A DNA stretch of 64,000 nucleotides from CADBRN01 sp050944685. GTDB taxonomy: Bacteria; Bacillota; Clostridia; Lachnospirales; Lachnospiraceae. The translations under genes were made by a program, and so were the position numbers. The notes below the pieces were generated by a model. It searched no databases. It was not told the origin of the DNA and was given only the letters and a program-made list of their open reading frames with translations. Shown in pieces: positions 17,040-25,048 of this stretch (the stretch's first letter is position 1; each line of letters opens with the position of its first letter). The stretch lies in the NCBI GenBank assembly GCA_050944685.1, contig JBMNRP010000005.1, forward strand, positions 1 through 64,000. Reading direction: 5' to 3'.

Positions 17040-17495
17040 TCAGTCCTCGTCGTCATCCTCATCTTCGACCCGGCTGTTTCCGAGGAGTTCGTCCATCGTA
17101 TGCCAGCCGAGCACCGCGCACTTGACGCGGGCCGGCATGTGCGAGATATCCTCCAGGGCGGAGGCTTCTTCGAGCTCTTCTTTTTCTTCCTCGGTAATCT
17201 TTCCCTTGATCATCCGAAGGAAGATATCGGAGAGGTGCTCTGCCTCTTCGACGCTGCGGCCGATAATCAGATCCAGCATCATATCCGCCGAAGCCTGGGA
17301 TATCGCGCATCCGTCTCCGACGTAGGCGCCGTCGACGATCACGCCGTCCTCTACCTTCAGCTTGAGGATTATGTCGTCTCCACAGCTCGGGTTTACGCCC
17401 TCCAGTTCCATGTTGGCGTCCGGCAGGTCATGCTTGTGCGCCGGGTGCAGATTATGATCTGTAAGAATTTCATTGTAAAAGGTATTGTGCGGCAT
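17040..17495 (-). CDS. sufU: SufU-type Fe-S assembly / sulfur-relay protein
   Basis: Last gene of the SUF operon, 151 residues. The three zinc/sulfur-accepting cysteines are seen in NPSCGDD, GDGCAIS and RVKCAVLGW. The GRSVEEAEHLSD helix insertion typical of SufU over IscU is present. In Firmicutes, SufU is a zinc-dependent sulfurtransferase that takes persulfide from SufS. An acidic tail (EDEDDDED) ends the protein. Shine-Dalgarno AGGAGG. Confidence 0.95.
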   Translation of the reverse strand: MPHNTFYNEILTDHNLHPAHKHDLPDANMELEGVNPSCGDDIILKLKVEDGVIVDGAYVGDGCAISQASADMMLDLIIGRSVEEAEHLSDIFLRMIKGKITEEEKEELEEASALEDISHMPARVKCAVLGWHTMDELLGNSRVEDEDDDED

Positions 17496-17554
17496 ATCTA
17501 TCCTCCTGAAAATCAGCCGGCAGCTGCGCTTCGATTCCCGGGGCGCTTCTGCTC

Positions 17555-18787
17555 TTACTCGATGCCCATTCTCTCACGCACGCTGCTGAGACTCTCCGCG
17601 AGACGGTCGATCTCTTCTTCTGTGTTGTAGAACCCGATGCTCGCCCGGGTGGTGGACATGGTCCCAAGGAATTTCAGGAGCGGCTGCGCGCAGTGATGAC
17701 CGGCGCGGACATCGACACGGTCTTCGTCGAGCATGGCGGCAATATCATGCGGGTGTACGCCGTCCACCGTAAAGGTATAGATCCCGTGGTGATTGTCCGG
17801 GTCATCCGATCCCAGAATGTGTACATGCGGAAGGGCGGTGAGCTTCTCCATCATATAGCGGCTCAGATGATTTTCGCGCTCCGTGATTACGTCAAAACCG
17901 ATCTGATTGTAGAAGCGGATCGCCGCCCCGAGGCCGACCGCCCCGGCCGCGTTGACCGTACCCGCCTCAAACTTGTGCGGAAGCTCCGCCCAGGTCGCGC
18001 TGTCGCGCTTCACATATTCGATCATCTCTCCGCCGTAAAGGAACGGAGGCATTTTCTTCAGGTATTTTTTCTTTCCGTAGAGAACGCCGATTCCCATGGG
18101 ACCGCCCATTTTATGGCCCGAAAAGGCCAGAAAATCAACGTCCAGATCCCGAACATCCACCGGGATGTGCGGAACGCTCTGGGCTCCGTCGCAGACAAAC
18201 ACAGACCCGTTCTCATGCGCAATCCGCGCAAATTTTTTCACGTCGTTGCAGACCCCGAGAACGTTGGAAATCTGAGTCATGGCCACGATTCTGGTGCGGG
18301 GCGTGAGAAGGGAGCGGAACGCTTCTTCCGAAAGGCTTCCCTTTTCGTCGCACTCGAGATAGACCAGCTTCGCACCTGTCGATTCCGCCGCCTTCATCCA
18401 CGGAAGCAGATTGCTGTGATGCTCCATGACGGTGATCAGAACTTCGTCCCCTTCCTTCAGAAACTCACGCGCGTAGCTGTAACCGACCAGATTCAGACTC
18501 TCCGTGGCATTGCGGGTGAAGATAATCTCTTCCGTGCTTTTTGCGTTGATAAAGGCACGGACGAGTTCCCTGGCTTCTTCGTACTGCTCTGTCGCTTTCA
18601 CGCTCAGATCATACAGTCCGCGGAGAGGATTCGCATTGGCCTCCTCGTAAAAATCGCGCATTGCGTCCAGCACGCAGGTCATCCGCTGCATAGTCGCAGA
18701 ATTATCCAGATAGGCAATCTCCGGGTGCCGGCTGACCAGCGGAAACTGCGCCCGGATCTCCTGATCCATTGTCTTTCTGTCTGCCAT
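17555..18787 (-). CDS. sufS: Cysteine desulfurase SufS
   Basis: Class V aminotransferase-fold PLP enzyme, 410 residues from the start at 18787 (a frame continues upstream, but MADRKTMDQEI is the family N-terminus and has AAGGAA upstream). PLP-binding motifs VMEHHSNLLPW and, with the Schiff-base lysine, FSGHKMGGPMGIGVLYG. The catalytic cysteine is in DVRAGHHCAQPLL. It releases sulfur from cysteine and hands it to SufU. Between sufD and sufU in the operon. Confidence 0.96.
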   Translation of the reverse strand: MADRKTMDQEIRAQFPLVSRHPEIAYLDNSATMQRMTCVLDAMRDFYEEANANPLRGLYDLSVKATEQYEEARELVRAFINAKSTEEIIFTRNATESLNLVGYSYAREFLKEGDEVLITVMEHHSNLLPWMKAAESTGAKLVYLECDEKGSLSEEAFRSLLTPRTRIVAMTQISNVLGVCNDVKKFARIAHENGSVFVCDGAQSVPHIPVDVRDLDVDFLAFSGHKMGGPMGIGVLYGKKKYLKKMPPFLYGGEMIEYVKRDSATWAELPHKFEAGTVNAAGAVGLGAAIRFYNQIGFDVITERENHLSRYMMEKLTALPHVHILGSDDPDNHHGIYTFTVDGVHPHDIAAMLDEDRVDVRAGHHCAQPLLKFLGTMSTTRASIGFYNTEEEIDRLAESLSSVRERMGIE

Positions 18788-18830
18788 CTCTTTTCCTTCT
18801 TCCGTATATTTGATGAATGCGGCCGCGGAC

Positions 18831-19964
18831 TTATTCTCTCTCCTGTTCCGAAAGCGCATCCCGCGTCTTCGGATCCGGAATCTTCCGGATGACCGCGTCA
18901 ACTCTGGCCTTCGCCATCATCTCGTAAATTTCCTCCCGGTTCATGCCGCGCGCTTCCATATAAAACATCAGGTCTTCGTCAAGCCGGCCGATCGTGGCGC
19001 CGTGATTTCCGACGACGTCCTCCTCCGCACAGAGAATCAGCGGAATGGTCTGATTGACCACGCCATCGTCCATCAAAAGGACATCCTCCATCTCGTCTCC
19101 GGTGGACCCGGAGCACCCGGTCTGGAAATCAATGGTGCCGCGGAACAGTTTGAAGGCGCGGTCGCGCAGTACGCCCGCCGCATTGATCTCGCAGGAGGTC
19201 TTCTTTCCCGTGTGAAAGGCGTCGTAGTTCATATCCAGGCGGCCGTCCCCGGCAACCAGGTAGCCGATGTCGACGCCCAGCGAGCTCTCGTCTCCGGCAA
19301 GAGCGACGCGGCAGCCGTCATACGTATTTTTTCCTGAGAGAATCAGGCGGATCACTTCTACGCGGGCGTTCTGACCGCACTCGCCTCCGATGTCATTGAG
19401 CAGCGTGAAGCCGCTGCCGAGCCTCTGGATCTGGACCAGATGCAGAACGGAATTCTTCGCGGCGAATATCTTGGTCTGGACGGCGGAAAGGCCCGAGGCA
19501 CCGGCCTCCGAGCTGTAATCCATCACAACCGTCATCTCGGAATTCTCCCCGAGAACCAGCGCGTAGGCGTTCACCTTTCCGGCAGACGACGGATCGCCGG
19601 TGCCGCCCCGGGCGTCATAGACAAAACCCTGGTCCTCATAGTTCAGAGAGATGCGGACCGCGTCCCCGGTAATTCTTTTCCCCTCGGGAACCGCAAAGGT
19701 ATTGACCGGAACGCCAGCCGCCTTTACGAGGGCGTCCACATCCTCGCCGGATCCCGTGAGAACGTTTCCGTACGCGCCTCCGGCCGCTTCCGGAAATCTC
19801 TCCGCCGACCGGGTGATGCCCTCCGGGACCTCCGCGGAAAACGGCGCCTCCTCCCTCGTCCTGACTCCGGAAAGATGCGTCACATTGAGGTGGAGCCAGT
19901 TATAGGTGTAGGCCGGCAGCCTGTTGATAGTCATGTTCATACTTTCCATTGATTTATTCTCCAT
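18831..19964 (-). CDS. sufD: SufD-like Fe-S assembly scaffold subunit
   Basis: A 377-residue SufBD-family protein, second scaffold subunit of SufBCD. Beta-helix core with the family C-terminus (ENVVG/HGATIGRLDEDLMFYMEARGM, read as two stretches), where the SufD pattern retains the conserved histidine in NHGATIGRL. An alternative ATG five codons in (19949) has a better Shine-Dalgarno (GGAG, 9 nt). 11 nt after sufB. Confidence 0.92.
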   Translation of the reverse strand: MENKSMESMNMTINRLPAYTYNWLHLNVTHLSGVRTREEAPFSAEVPEGITRSAERFPEAAGGAYGNVLTGSGEDVDALVKAAGVPVNTFAVPEGKRITGDAVRISLNYEDQGFVYDARGGTGDPSSAGKVNAYALVLGENSEMTVVMDYSSEAGASGLSAVQTKIFAAKNSVLHLVQIQRLGSGFTLLNDIGGECGQNARVEVIRLILSGKNTYDGCRVALAGDESSLGVDIGYLVAGDGRLDMNYDAFHTGKKTSCEINAAGVLRDRAFKLFRGTIDFQTGCSGSTGDEMEDVLLMDDGVVNQTIPLILCAEEDVVGNHGATIGRLDEDLMFYMEARGMNREEIYEMMAKARVDAVIRKIPDPKTRDALSEQERE

Positions 19965-19975
19965 TGCGCCCCGGC

Positions 19976-21385
19976 TCAGCCGATCGCGCCCTTCATCTCC
20001 AGCCTGATCAGATTGTTCATCTCGACCGCGTACTCCAGCGGCAGTTCTTTTGAGACATTGTCCGCAAATCCGGATACGATCAGGGCCCGCGCCTCTTCCT
20101 CTGAGACGCCGCGGCTCATCAGATAAAAGACCGCGTCATCGGAAATACGGCCGATTTTTGCCTCATGTCCGATGTCCGCCTTCTGGGTGCGGATGTCCAT
20201 CGCCGGAATCGTGTCCGAGCGGGACTCGGAATCAAGCATCAGAGACTGGCAGGACACCGACGACTTGCTGTCCTCCGCCTTCGGGGATACGACCACCGAG
20301 CTGCGGAACGTGCTGATCCCTCCGCTCTTGGAAATCGAGCGGGTGTTCACGACGGACGAAGTGTGCGGCGCATTGTGCACCACCTTGCATCCGGTGTCCA
20401 GGTTCTGACCTTTTCCGGCAAAGGTGACGCTGGTGAACTCAGAGCGCGCGCCCTCCCCGGCGAGAACGCTCATCGGATACAGATAGGAGACGTGGGAACC
20501 GAAGGAACCGGAGATCCACTCGACCTTTCCGCCCTTCTCCACCCGTGCGCGCTTCGTATTCAGATTATACATGTTCTTCGACCAGTTCTCGATCGTCGAG
20601 TAGCGCAGCGTGGCGTCTTCCCCCACGAACAGCTCGACGCATCCGGCGTGCAGATTGGCAATGTTATATTTCGGAGCGGAACATCCCTCGATGAAATGGA
20701 GGTAAGCTCCCTTGTCAACAATGATCAGCGTATGCTCGAACTGGCCGGCCCCCGGTGCGTTCAGCCGGAAATAGGACTGCAGCGGAATTTCCACCGAGAC
20801 CCCCGGCGGGACGTAGACGAACGAACCGCCGGACCACACCGCTCCGTGCAGCGCCGCGAACTTGTGATCGGTCGGCGGAACCAGCTTCATAAAATGGCTC
20901 CGGATCATGTCCGCGTACTCGCCATGCAGCGCGCTCTCCAGATCGGTGTAGATGACGCCCTGAGCGGCCACCTCCGCCTTCACGTTATGATAGACCAGCT
21001 CGGAATCGTACTGTGCCCCGACACCGGCCAGAGACTTTCTCTCCGCCTGCGGAATGCCCAGCCGCTCGAAGGTTTCCTTGATCTCGGAAGGCACATCGTC
21101 CCAGTCCGCATTCATCTTCGTATTCGGGCGGACATATGTGACAATATTGTCCATGTTCAGTCCCTCGATCGAGGGGCCCCAGTCCGGCACCTGCTTCTGA
21201 TTGTAAATCTCCAGCGAATGCAGGCGGAAATCCCGCATCCACTCCGGGTCGTTCTTTTCCTCTGAGATCTGTCTGACGATCTCCGGGGTCAGGCCTTCGC
21301 TGACCTTGTACGCGTCCTTCTCCTCAAAGCGGAAGTCGTACATCGACCGGTCTATATCTTCAACATATGTCTTTTCTTTGCTCAT
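19976..21385 (-). CDS. sufB: Fe-S cluster assembly scaffold SufB
   Basis: A 469-residue scaffold that builds Fe-S clusters with SufC and SufD. Characteristic stretches: KTYVEDIDRSMYDFRFEE, YVPPGVSVEIPLQSYFR, FIEGCSAPKYNIANLHAGCVE, and the C-terminal AKIGRISDDAVFYLMSRG. Start after AAGGAT. Tight spacing to sufC (39 nt) and sufD. Confidence 0.97.
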   Translation of the reverse strand: MSKEKTYVEDIDRSMYDFRFEEKDAYKVSEGLTPEIVRQISEEKNDPEWMRDFRLHSLEIYNQKQVPDWGPSIEGLNMDNIVTYVRPNTKMNADWDDVPSEIKETFERLGIPQAERKSLAGVGAQYDSELVYHNVKAEVAAQGVIYTDLESALHGEYADMIRSHFMKLVPPTDHKFAALHGAVWSGGSFVYVPPGVSVEIPLQSYFRLNAPGAGQFEHTLIIVDKGAYLHFIEGCSAPKYNIANLHAGCVELFVGEDATLRYSTIENWSKNMYNLNTKRARVEKGGKVEWISGSFGSHVSYLYPMSVLAGEGARSEFTSVTFAGKGQNLDTGCKVVHNAPHTSSVVNTRSISKSGGISTFRSSVVVSPKAEDSKSSVSCQSLMLDSESRSDTIPAMDIRTQKADIGHEAKIGRISDDAVFYLMSRGVSEEEARALIVSGFADNVSKELPLEYAVEMNNLIRLEMKGAIG

Positions 21386-21424
21386 CTTATATCCTTCTTC
21401 GGTCTTTTGCCTTCCGGCCGTTTC

Positions 21425-22171
21425 TCACGCGTTCTCGTATTTCGCAAATCCGTCGCGGTTGATTTCATCTACCAGCGAACCATCTCCGTCCGCCACGATT
21501 TTTCCGTCCACCAGAATGTGCGTCCGGTCGACGTGCAGAGAAGAGAGAATTCCGGTGCTGTGAGTAATGATGATGAGTGCGGAATCTTTATCCTTCTGAT
21601 ACTCCTCGACGCCCCGGGAAACGGTGCGCACCGCGTCGACATCCAGACCGGAATCGGTCTCGTCGAGAATCGCCAGCGTCGGCTTCAGCATCAGAAGCTG
21701 AAGGATCTCGGCCTTCTTTTTCTCACCGCCGGAAAAACCGACATTCAGGTCGCGGTCCGCGTAAGAGGGGTCCATGTCCAGAACCGCAAGCGCCGCTTTC
21801 ATTTCCTTGCGGAAATCCCAGAGACGGATCCGCTTTCCCGTGCGCTGCTCAAGAGCGCTGCGGATAAAATTGGAAAGCGAGATTCCGGGCACCTCGAGCG
21901 GATTCTGGAAAGACATAAACAGTCCTTCTTTCGCGCGCTCGTTCGTCGGGAGCTCCATGATGTTCTTCCCGTTAAAGGTGATCGAGCCCGATTCCACCTG
22001 GTAATGCGGGTTTCCCATCAGCGTATTCCCCAGCGTTGATTTCCCGGCGCCGTTCGGTCCCATCAGAACATGGGTCTCACCCTTTTTCACGTCGAGATTC
22101 AGGCCCTTCAGAATCTCATTGTCCTCAACCCGGACAAACAGGTCTTTGACACTCAGCAGCTCATCAGCCAT
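21425..22171 (-). CDS. sufC: SUF ATPase SufC
   Basis: ABC-type ATPase of the SufBCD complex, first gene of the operon, 248 residues. Walker A GPNGAGKSTLGNTLMG, signature VGFSGGEKKKAEI, Walker B PTLAILDETDSGLDVDAV. Start chosen at 22171 (MADELLSVKDL) because of AGGA 7 nt upstream; an ATG six codons earlier lacks one. Confidence 0.97.
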   Translation of the reverse strand: MADELLSVKDLFVRVEDNEILKGLNLDVKKGETHVLMGPNGAGKSTLGNTLMGNPHYQVESGSITFNGKNIMELPTNERAKEGLFMSFQNPLEVPGISLSNFIRSALEQRTGKRIRLWDFRKEMKAALAVLDMDPSYADRDLNVGFSGGEKKKAEILQLLMLKPTLAILDETDSGLDVDAVRTVSRGVEEYQKDKDSALIIITHSTGILSSLHVDRTHILVDGKIVADGDGSLVDEINRDGFAKYENA

Positions 22172-22233
22172 GATTTTCCTCACTTTCATCCGGGGAAACC
22201 CGGTTTTTTCAGATCCGGAAATCCGGAATTAAA

Positions 22234-22297
22234 TCCTAGTAAATTACTGCACTTTTTCAGCGGCTTTTATTATATTACAGTCATTTAGCGATTGCAA
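22234..22297 (-). promoter_or_regulatory. SUF operon promoter with TCCTAGT half-site
   Basis: Minus-strand TTGCAA (22292-22297) and TATAAT (22269-22274) with a 17-bp spacer. Downstream of the start lies TCCTAGT (22234-22240), the same half-site as in the cysK operator, overlapping the inverted repeat AGTAA-A-TTACT (22238-22248). Joint control with cysK by the three-cysteine Rrf2 protein is plausible (inference). Confidence 0.6.
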
Positions 22298-22384
22298 GCC
22301 GATTTCGATTATTTTTCGCGCCCCGCTCTTTCCGTAAAAGGGCGAGGGAAATATTCCGCTCCGGCCGCGCTTTCGCAGGGGTCC

Positions 22385-23077
22385 TCACTTCCGCAAAGAT
22401 GCGATTTCCAGGTCCCTCTCTCTGACCGCCTCCGGAATTTCCGAGGGGTCGTCGAGAATCCGGTCCGCCCGGTATTCCTCCAGTTCGGAACGGGGGCGGA
22501 AGCCCCAGGAAACCCCGACCGTATAGAGACCGGCGGCGTGGCCGGTTTCCATGTCGGTATTTGTGTCCCCGAAATACATGCACTCGTCCTGCCCGGCTCC
22601 CAGTTCCTCCATGATCCGGAAAGCTCCGGAAGGATCCGGTTTTCTCGGAACGCCCTCCGTCTGGCCCTGAATTCGGTCAAAGGTTCCTTTTCCGAAAACC
22701 TTTTCTACGACTTCCACCGCCTGGGCATGAGGTTTATTGGAAAAAACGGCGATGCGGACGTTCCTCTTCTTCAGCTCTCCGAGCGCCTTTTCCATATGCG
22801 GATACGGCTTCACATGGTACAGAGGATCTTCCGCAAAATACCTGCGGCAGCGCCCGATTCCGTCCTGAAGACGCGAAGCGCCCTGATCTCCCGCGTCGAT
22901 CAGGGCACGCTCCAGCGATTTGTTCAGGCCGTCCCCGGCGTAATAATTGAAATTTTCCACCGGCATTTCCGGGAACCCGAGCTCCGCCAGTGTGCGGTTC
23001 ACCGCTTTCGCGATGGAATCCAGCGTCATCATCAGGGTTCCGTCCAGATCAAAAATACAGGCCTTGATATGATTCAT
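22385..23077 (-). CDS. HAD-superfamily phosphatase (phosphoglycolate phosphatase-like)
   Basis: A 230-residue HAD hydrolase. Motif I CIFDLDGTLMMTLDSI with the nucleophile, motif II VFSNKPH, motif III lysine in PRKPDP and motif IV FGDTNTDMETG. A C1-type helical cap lies between motifs I and II, as in Gph/PpaX enzymes. Substrate cannot be set from sequence. Starts 23 nt after the end of glnS, so probably in its transcript. Confidence 0.9.
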   Translation of the reverse strand: MNHIKACIFDLDGTLMMTLDSIAKAVNRTLAELGFPEMPVENFNYYAGDGLNKSLERALIDAGDQGASRLQDGIGRCRRYFAEDPLYHVKPYPHMEKALGELKKRNVRIAVFSNKPHAQAVEVVEKVFGKGTFDRIQGQTEGVPRKPDPSGAFRIMEELGAGQDECMYFGDTNTDMETGHAAGLYTVGVSWGFRPRSELEEYRADRILDDPSEIPEAVRERDLEIASLRK

Positions 23078-23099
23078 TTTTTTCGTCTCCGATCCCGGG

Positions 23100-24779
23100 T
23101 CAGTTGGCTTTCGGCAGGCGAAAGGAACTTTTCAGAGAGACAATCCGTCCGAACTGGGGTTCCCCCTCGCGGGAGAGCTTCGGGTCCGCGCAGAAAAATC
23201 CGTTCCGGACAAACTGAAATCTCTCACCGGGCTTCGCCTTCGCGAGCGCGGGCTCGAGAACCGCTTCCCGGATTTCCATGGAATCCGGATTGATGTTCAT
23301 GGAGCCGTCTTCGTTATAGACGCCCTTCTCTTCGTCAATGAGATTTTCATAGAGACGGCACACCGCGTGTGCGCAGTCCTTCTCCGCAACCCAGTGTATG
23401 GTTCCCTTCACCTTGCGTCCGTCCGGGCTCCCGCCCCCGCGGGTCTCCGGATCATACGTACAGTGAACGGCGGCAATTTTGCCATCCGCGTCCTTTTCGC
23501 ATCCGGTGCAGCGGACAAAATACGCATTCATCAGACGGACCTCATTGCCCGGGAACATGCGGAAATATTTCCGCGGGGGATTCTCCATGAAATCACTGCG
23601 CTCGATGTACAGCTCTTTCCCGAACGGAACCTTCCGGGAGCCCATCTCCGGCACGTCTTTGTTGTTGGGAATTTCCACCTCTTCGGATTCCCCTTCCGGA
23701 TAATTGTCGATCACGAGTTTCACCGGATCGAGTACCGCCATCATGCGCGGAACTCTCAGCTTCAGATCGTCGCGGATGCAGTACTCGAGCATCGCGTAAT
23801 CCACCGAGCTGTTGGCCTTTGACACGCCGACGAGCTCCACAAATTTTTTGATCGACTCGGGCGTATAGCCGCGGCGGCGCAGCGCGGCGATCGTCACCAG
23901 CCGCGGATCGTCCCAGCCGTCCACCGTACCATCTTCCACAAGCCGCTTGATGTATCGTTTTCCGGTGACCACATTCGTCAGATACAGCTTGGCGAACTCG
24001 ATCTGACGCGGTCTGGAGGAATAATTCATAAATTTTGAGGTTTCCTCCACAACCCAGTTGTACAGCGGGCGGTGATCCTCAAACTCCAGCGTACAGATGG
24101 AGTGCGTGACTCCCTCGATGGCGTCTTCAATCGGATGCGCGAAGTCGTACATCGGATAGATGCACCATTTGTCTCCCGTTCTCTGGTGAGACATATGGGC
24201 AATGCGGTAAATGACCGGGTCTCTCATATTGATATTGGGGGAAGCCATGTCGATCTTCGCCCGCAGCACCTTCTGCCCGTCCTCAAACTCGCCGTTTTTC
24301 ATGCGGGTGAACAGATCCAGATTCTCCTCGACCGTGCGGTCACGGTAGGGGCTCTCTTTTCCCGGCTCCGTAAGCGTCCCGCGGTACGCCCGTATTTCAT
24401 CCGCCGACAGATCGCAGACAAAAGCCTTTCCGGCCCGGATGAGTCCGACAGCCGCCTCGTACATGGTTTCGAAATAATCCGAGGCAAAATACAGGTGATC
24501 CTTCCAGTCCGCGCCGAGCCACTCAATATCCGCCTTGATCGACTCCACGAATTCCGTTTTTTCCTTCGTCGGATTCGTGTCGTCGAAGCGGAGATGGAAT
24601 TCCCCTCCGTACTCCTGCGCCAGACCGTAATTCAAAAGGATCGACTTCGCGTGACCGATATGCAGATAACCGTTCGGCTCAGGCGGAAAGCGGGTACAGA
24701 CCGAAGTGTATGTCCCCTTTTTCAGATCCTCGTCAATATACTGTTCGATAAAATTGCGGGAAACACCCTCACTCTCCAT
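23100..24779 (-). CDS. glnS: Glutaminyl-tRNA synthetase
   Basis: A 559-residue class I synthetase that charges tRNA-Gln directly. Start at 24779, where AGGAGG sits 6 nt upstream. HIGH motif in PEPNGYLHIGHAKSILLNYG. The KMSKS loop has the variant VVTGKRYIKRLVEDG seen in Clostridial enzymes rather than VMSKR. WDDPRLVTI and a C-terminal anticodon-binding beta-barrel follow. No T-box leader was seen; the promoter is at 24873-24901. Confidence 0.95.
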   Translation of the reverse strand: MESEGVSRNFIEQYIDEDLKKGTYTSVCTRFPPEPNGYLHIGHAKSILLNYGLAQEYGGEFHLRFDDTNPTKEKTEFVESIKADIEWLGADWKDHLYFASDYFETMYEAAVGLIRAGKAFVCDLSADEIRAYRGTLTEPGKESPYRDRTVEENLDLFTRMKNGEFEDGQKVLRAKIDMASPNINMRDPVIYRIAHMSHQRTGDKWCIYPMYDFAHPIEDAIEGVTHSICTLEFEDHRPLYNWVVEETSKFMNYSSRPRQIEFAKLYLTNVVTGKRYIKRLVEDGTVDGWDDPRLVTIAALRRRGYTPESIKKFVELVGVSKANSSVDYAMLEYCIRDDLKLRVPRMMAVLDPVKLVIDNYPEGESEEVEIPNNKDVPEMGSRKVPFGKELYIERSDFMENPPRKYFRMFPGNEVRLMNAYFVRCTGCEKDADGKIAAVHCTYDPETRGGGSPDGRKVKGTIHWVAEKDCAHAVCRLYENLIDEEKGVYNEDGSMNINPDSMEIREAVLEPALAKAKPGERFQFVRNGFFCADPKLSREGEPQFGRIVSLKSSFRLPKAN

Positions 24780-24872
24780 ATCATCCTCCTGAAAGCTCAA
24801 AAGCCCCTCCGCGCGGACAGCGGCCGAAAAATCCGCGCTTCTTCAACAGCACCAGCAAAAAAATCACACGTT

Positions 24873-24901
24873 ATTATCTCATTCGTCCCGCTCTTTGTCA
24901 A
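24873..24901 (-). promoter_or_regulatory. glnS promoter
   Basis: Minus-strand TTGACA (24896-24901) and GATAAT (24873-24878), 17 bp apart; leader of about 90 nt. Confidence 0.75.
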
Positions 24902-25001
24902 TTTCAGCGCTCTTTTCCCCGTTCCGGACACTCCCGGAGCCGGTATTACCATTTTGGCATCCTGTCCTCTGACGGGAATCCGGCAGGCGCAAATCGCGGC
25001 G

Positions 25002-25038
25002 AAAAAAACGGCCCGCCGCATTTTAAGCGGCGGACCAT
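25002..25038 (-). terminator. Rho-independent terminator after the NlpC/P60-type gene
   Basis: A 10-bp stem (25010-25019 with 25027-25036, one G-T pair) and loop TTAAAAT, followed on the minus strand by a run of seven T. Confidence 0.92.
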
Positions 25039-25048
25039 CGTATTTAAC

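Noticed and set aside
24780..25001. Possible T-box or other riboswitch before glnS
   Set aside because: The leader is only about 90 nt after a good promoter and shows no T-box sequence or terminator/antiterminator pair. The same is true before cysS.
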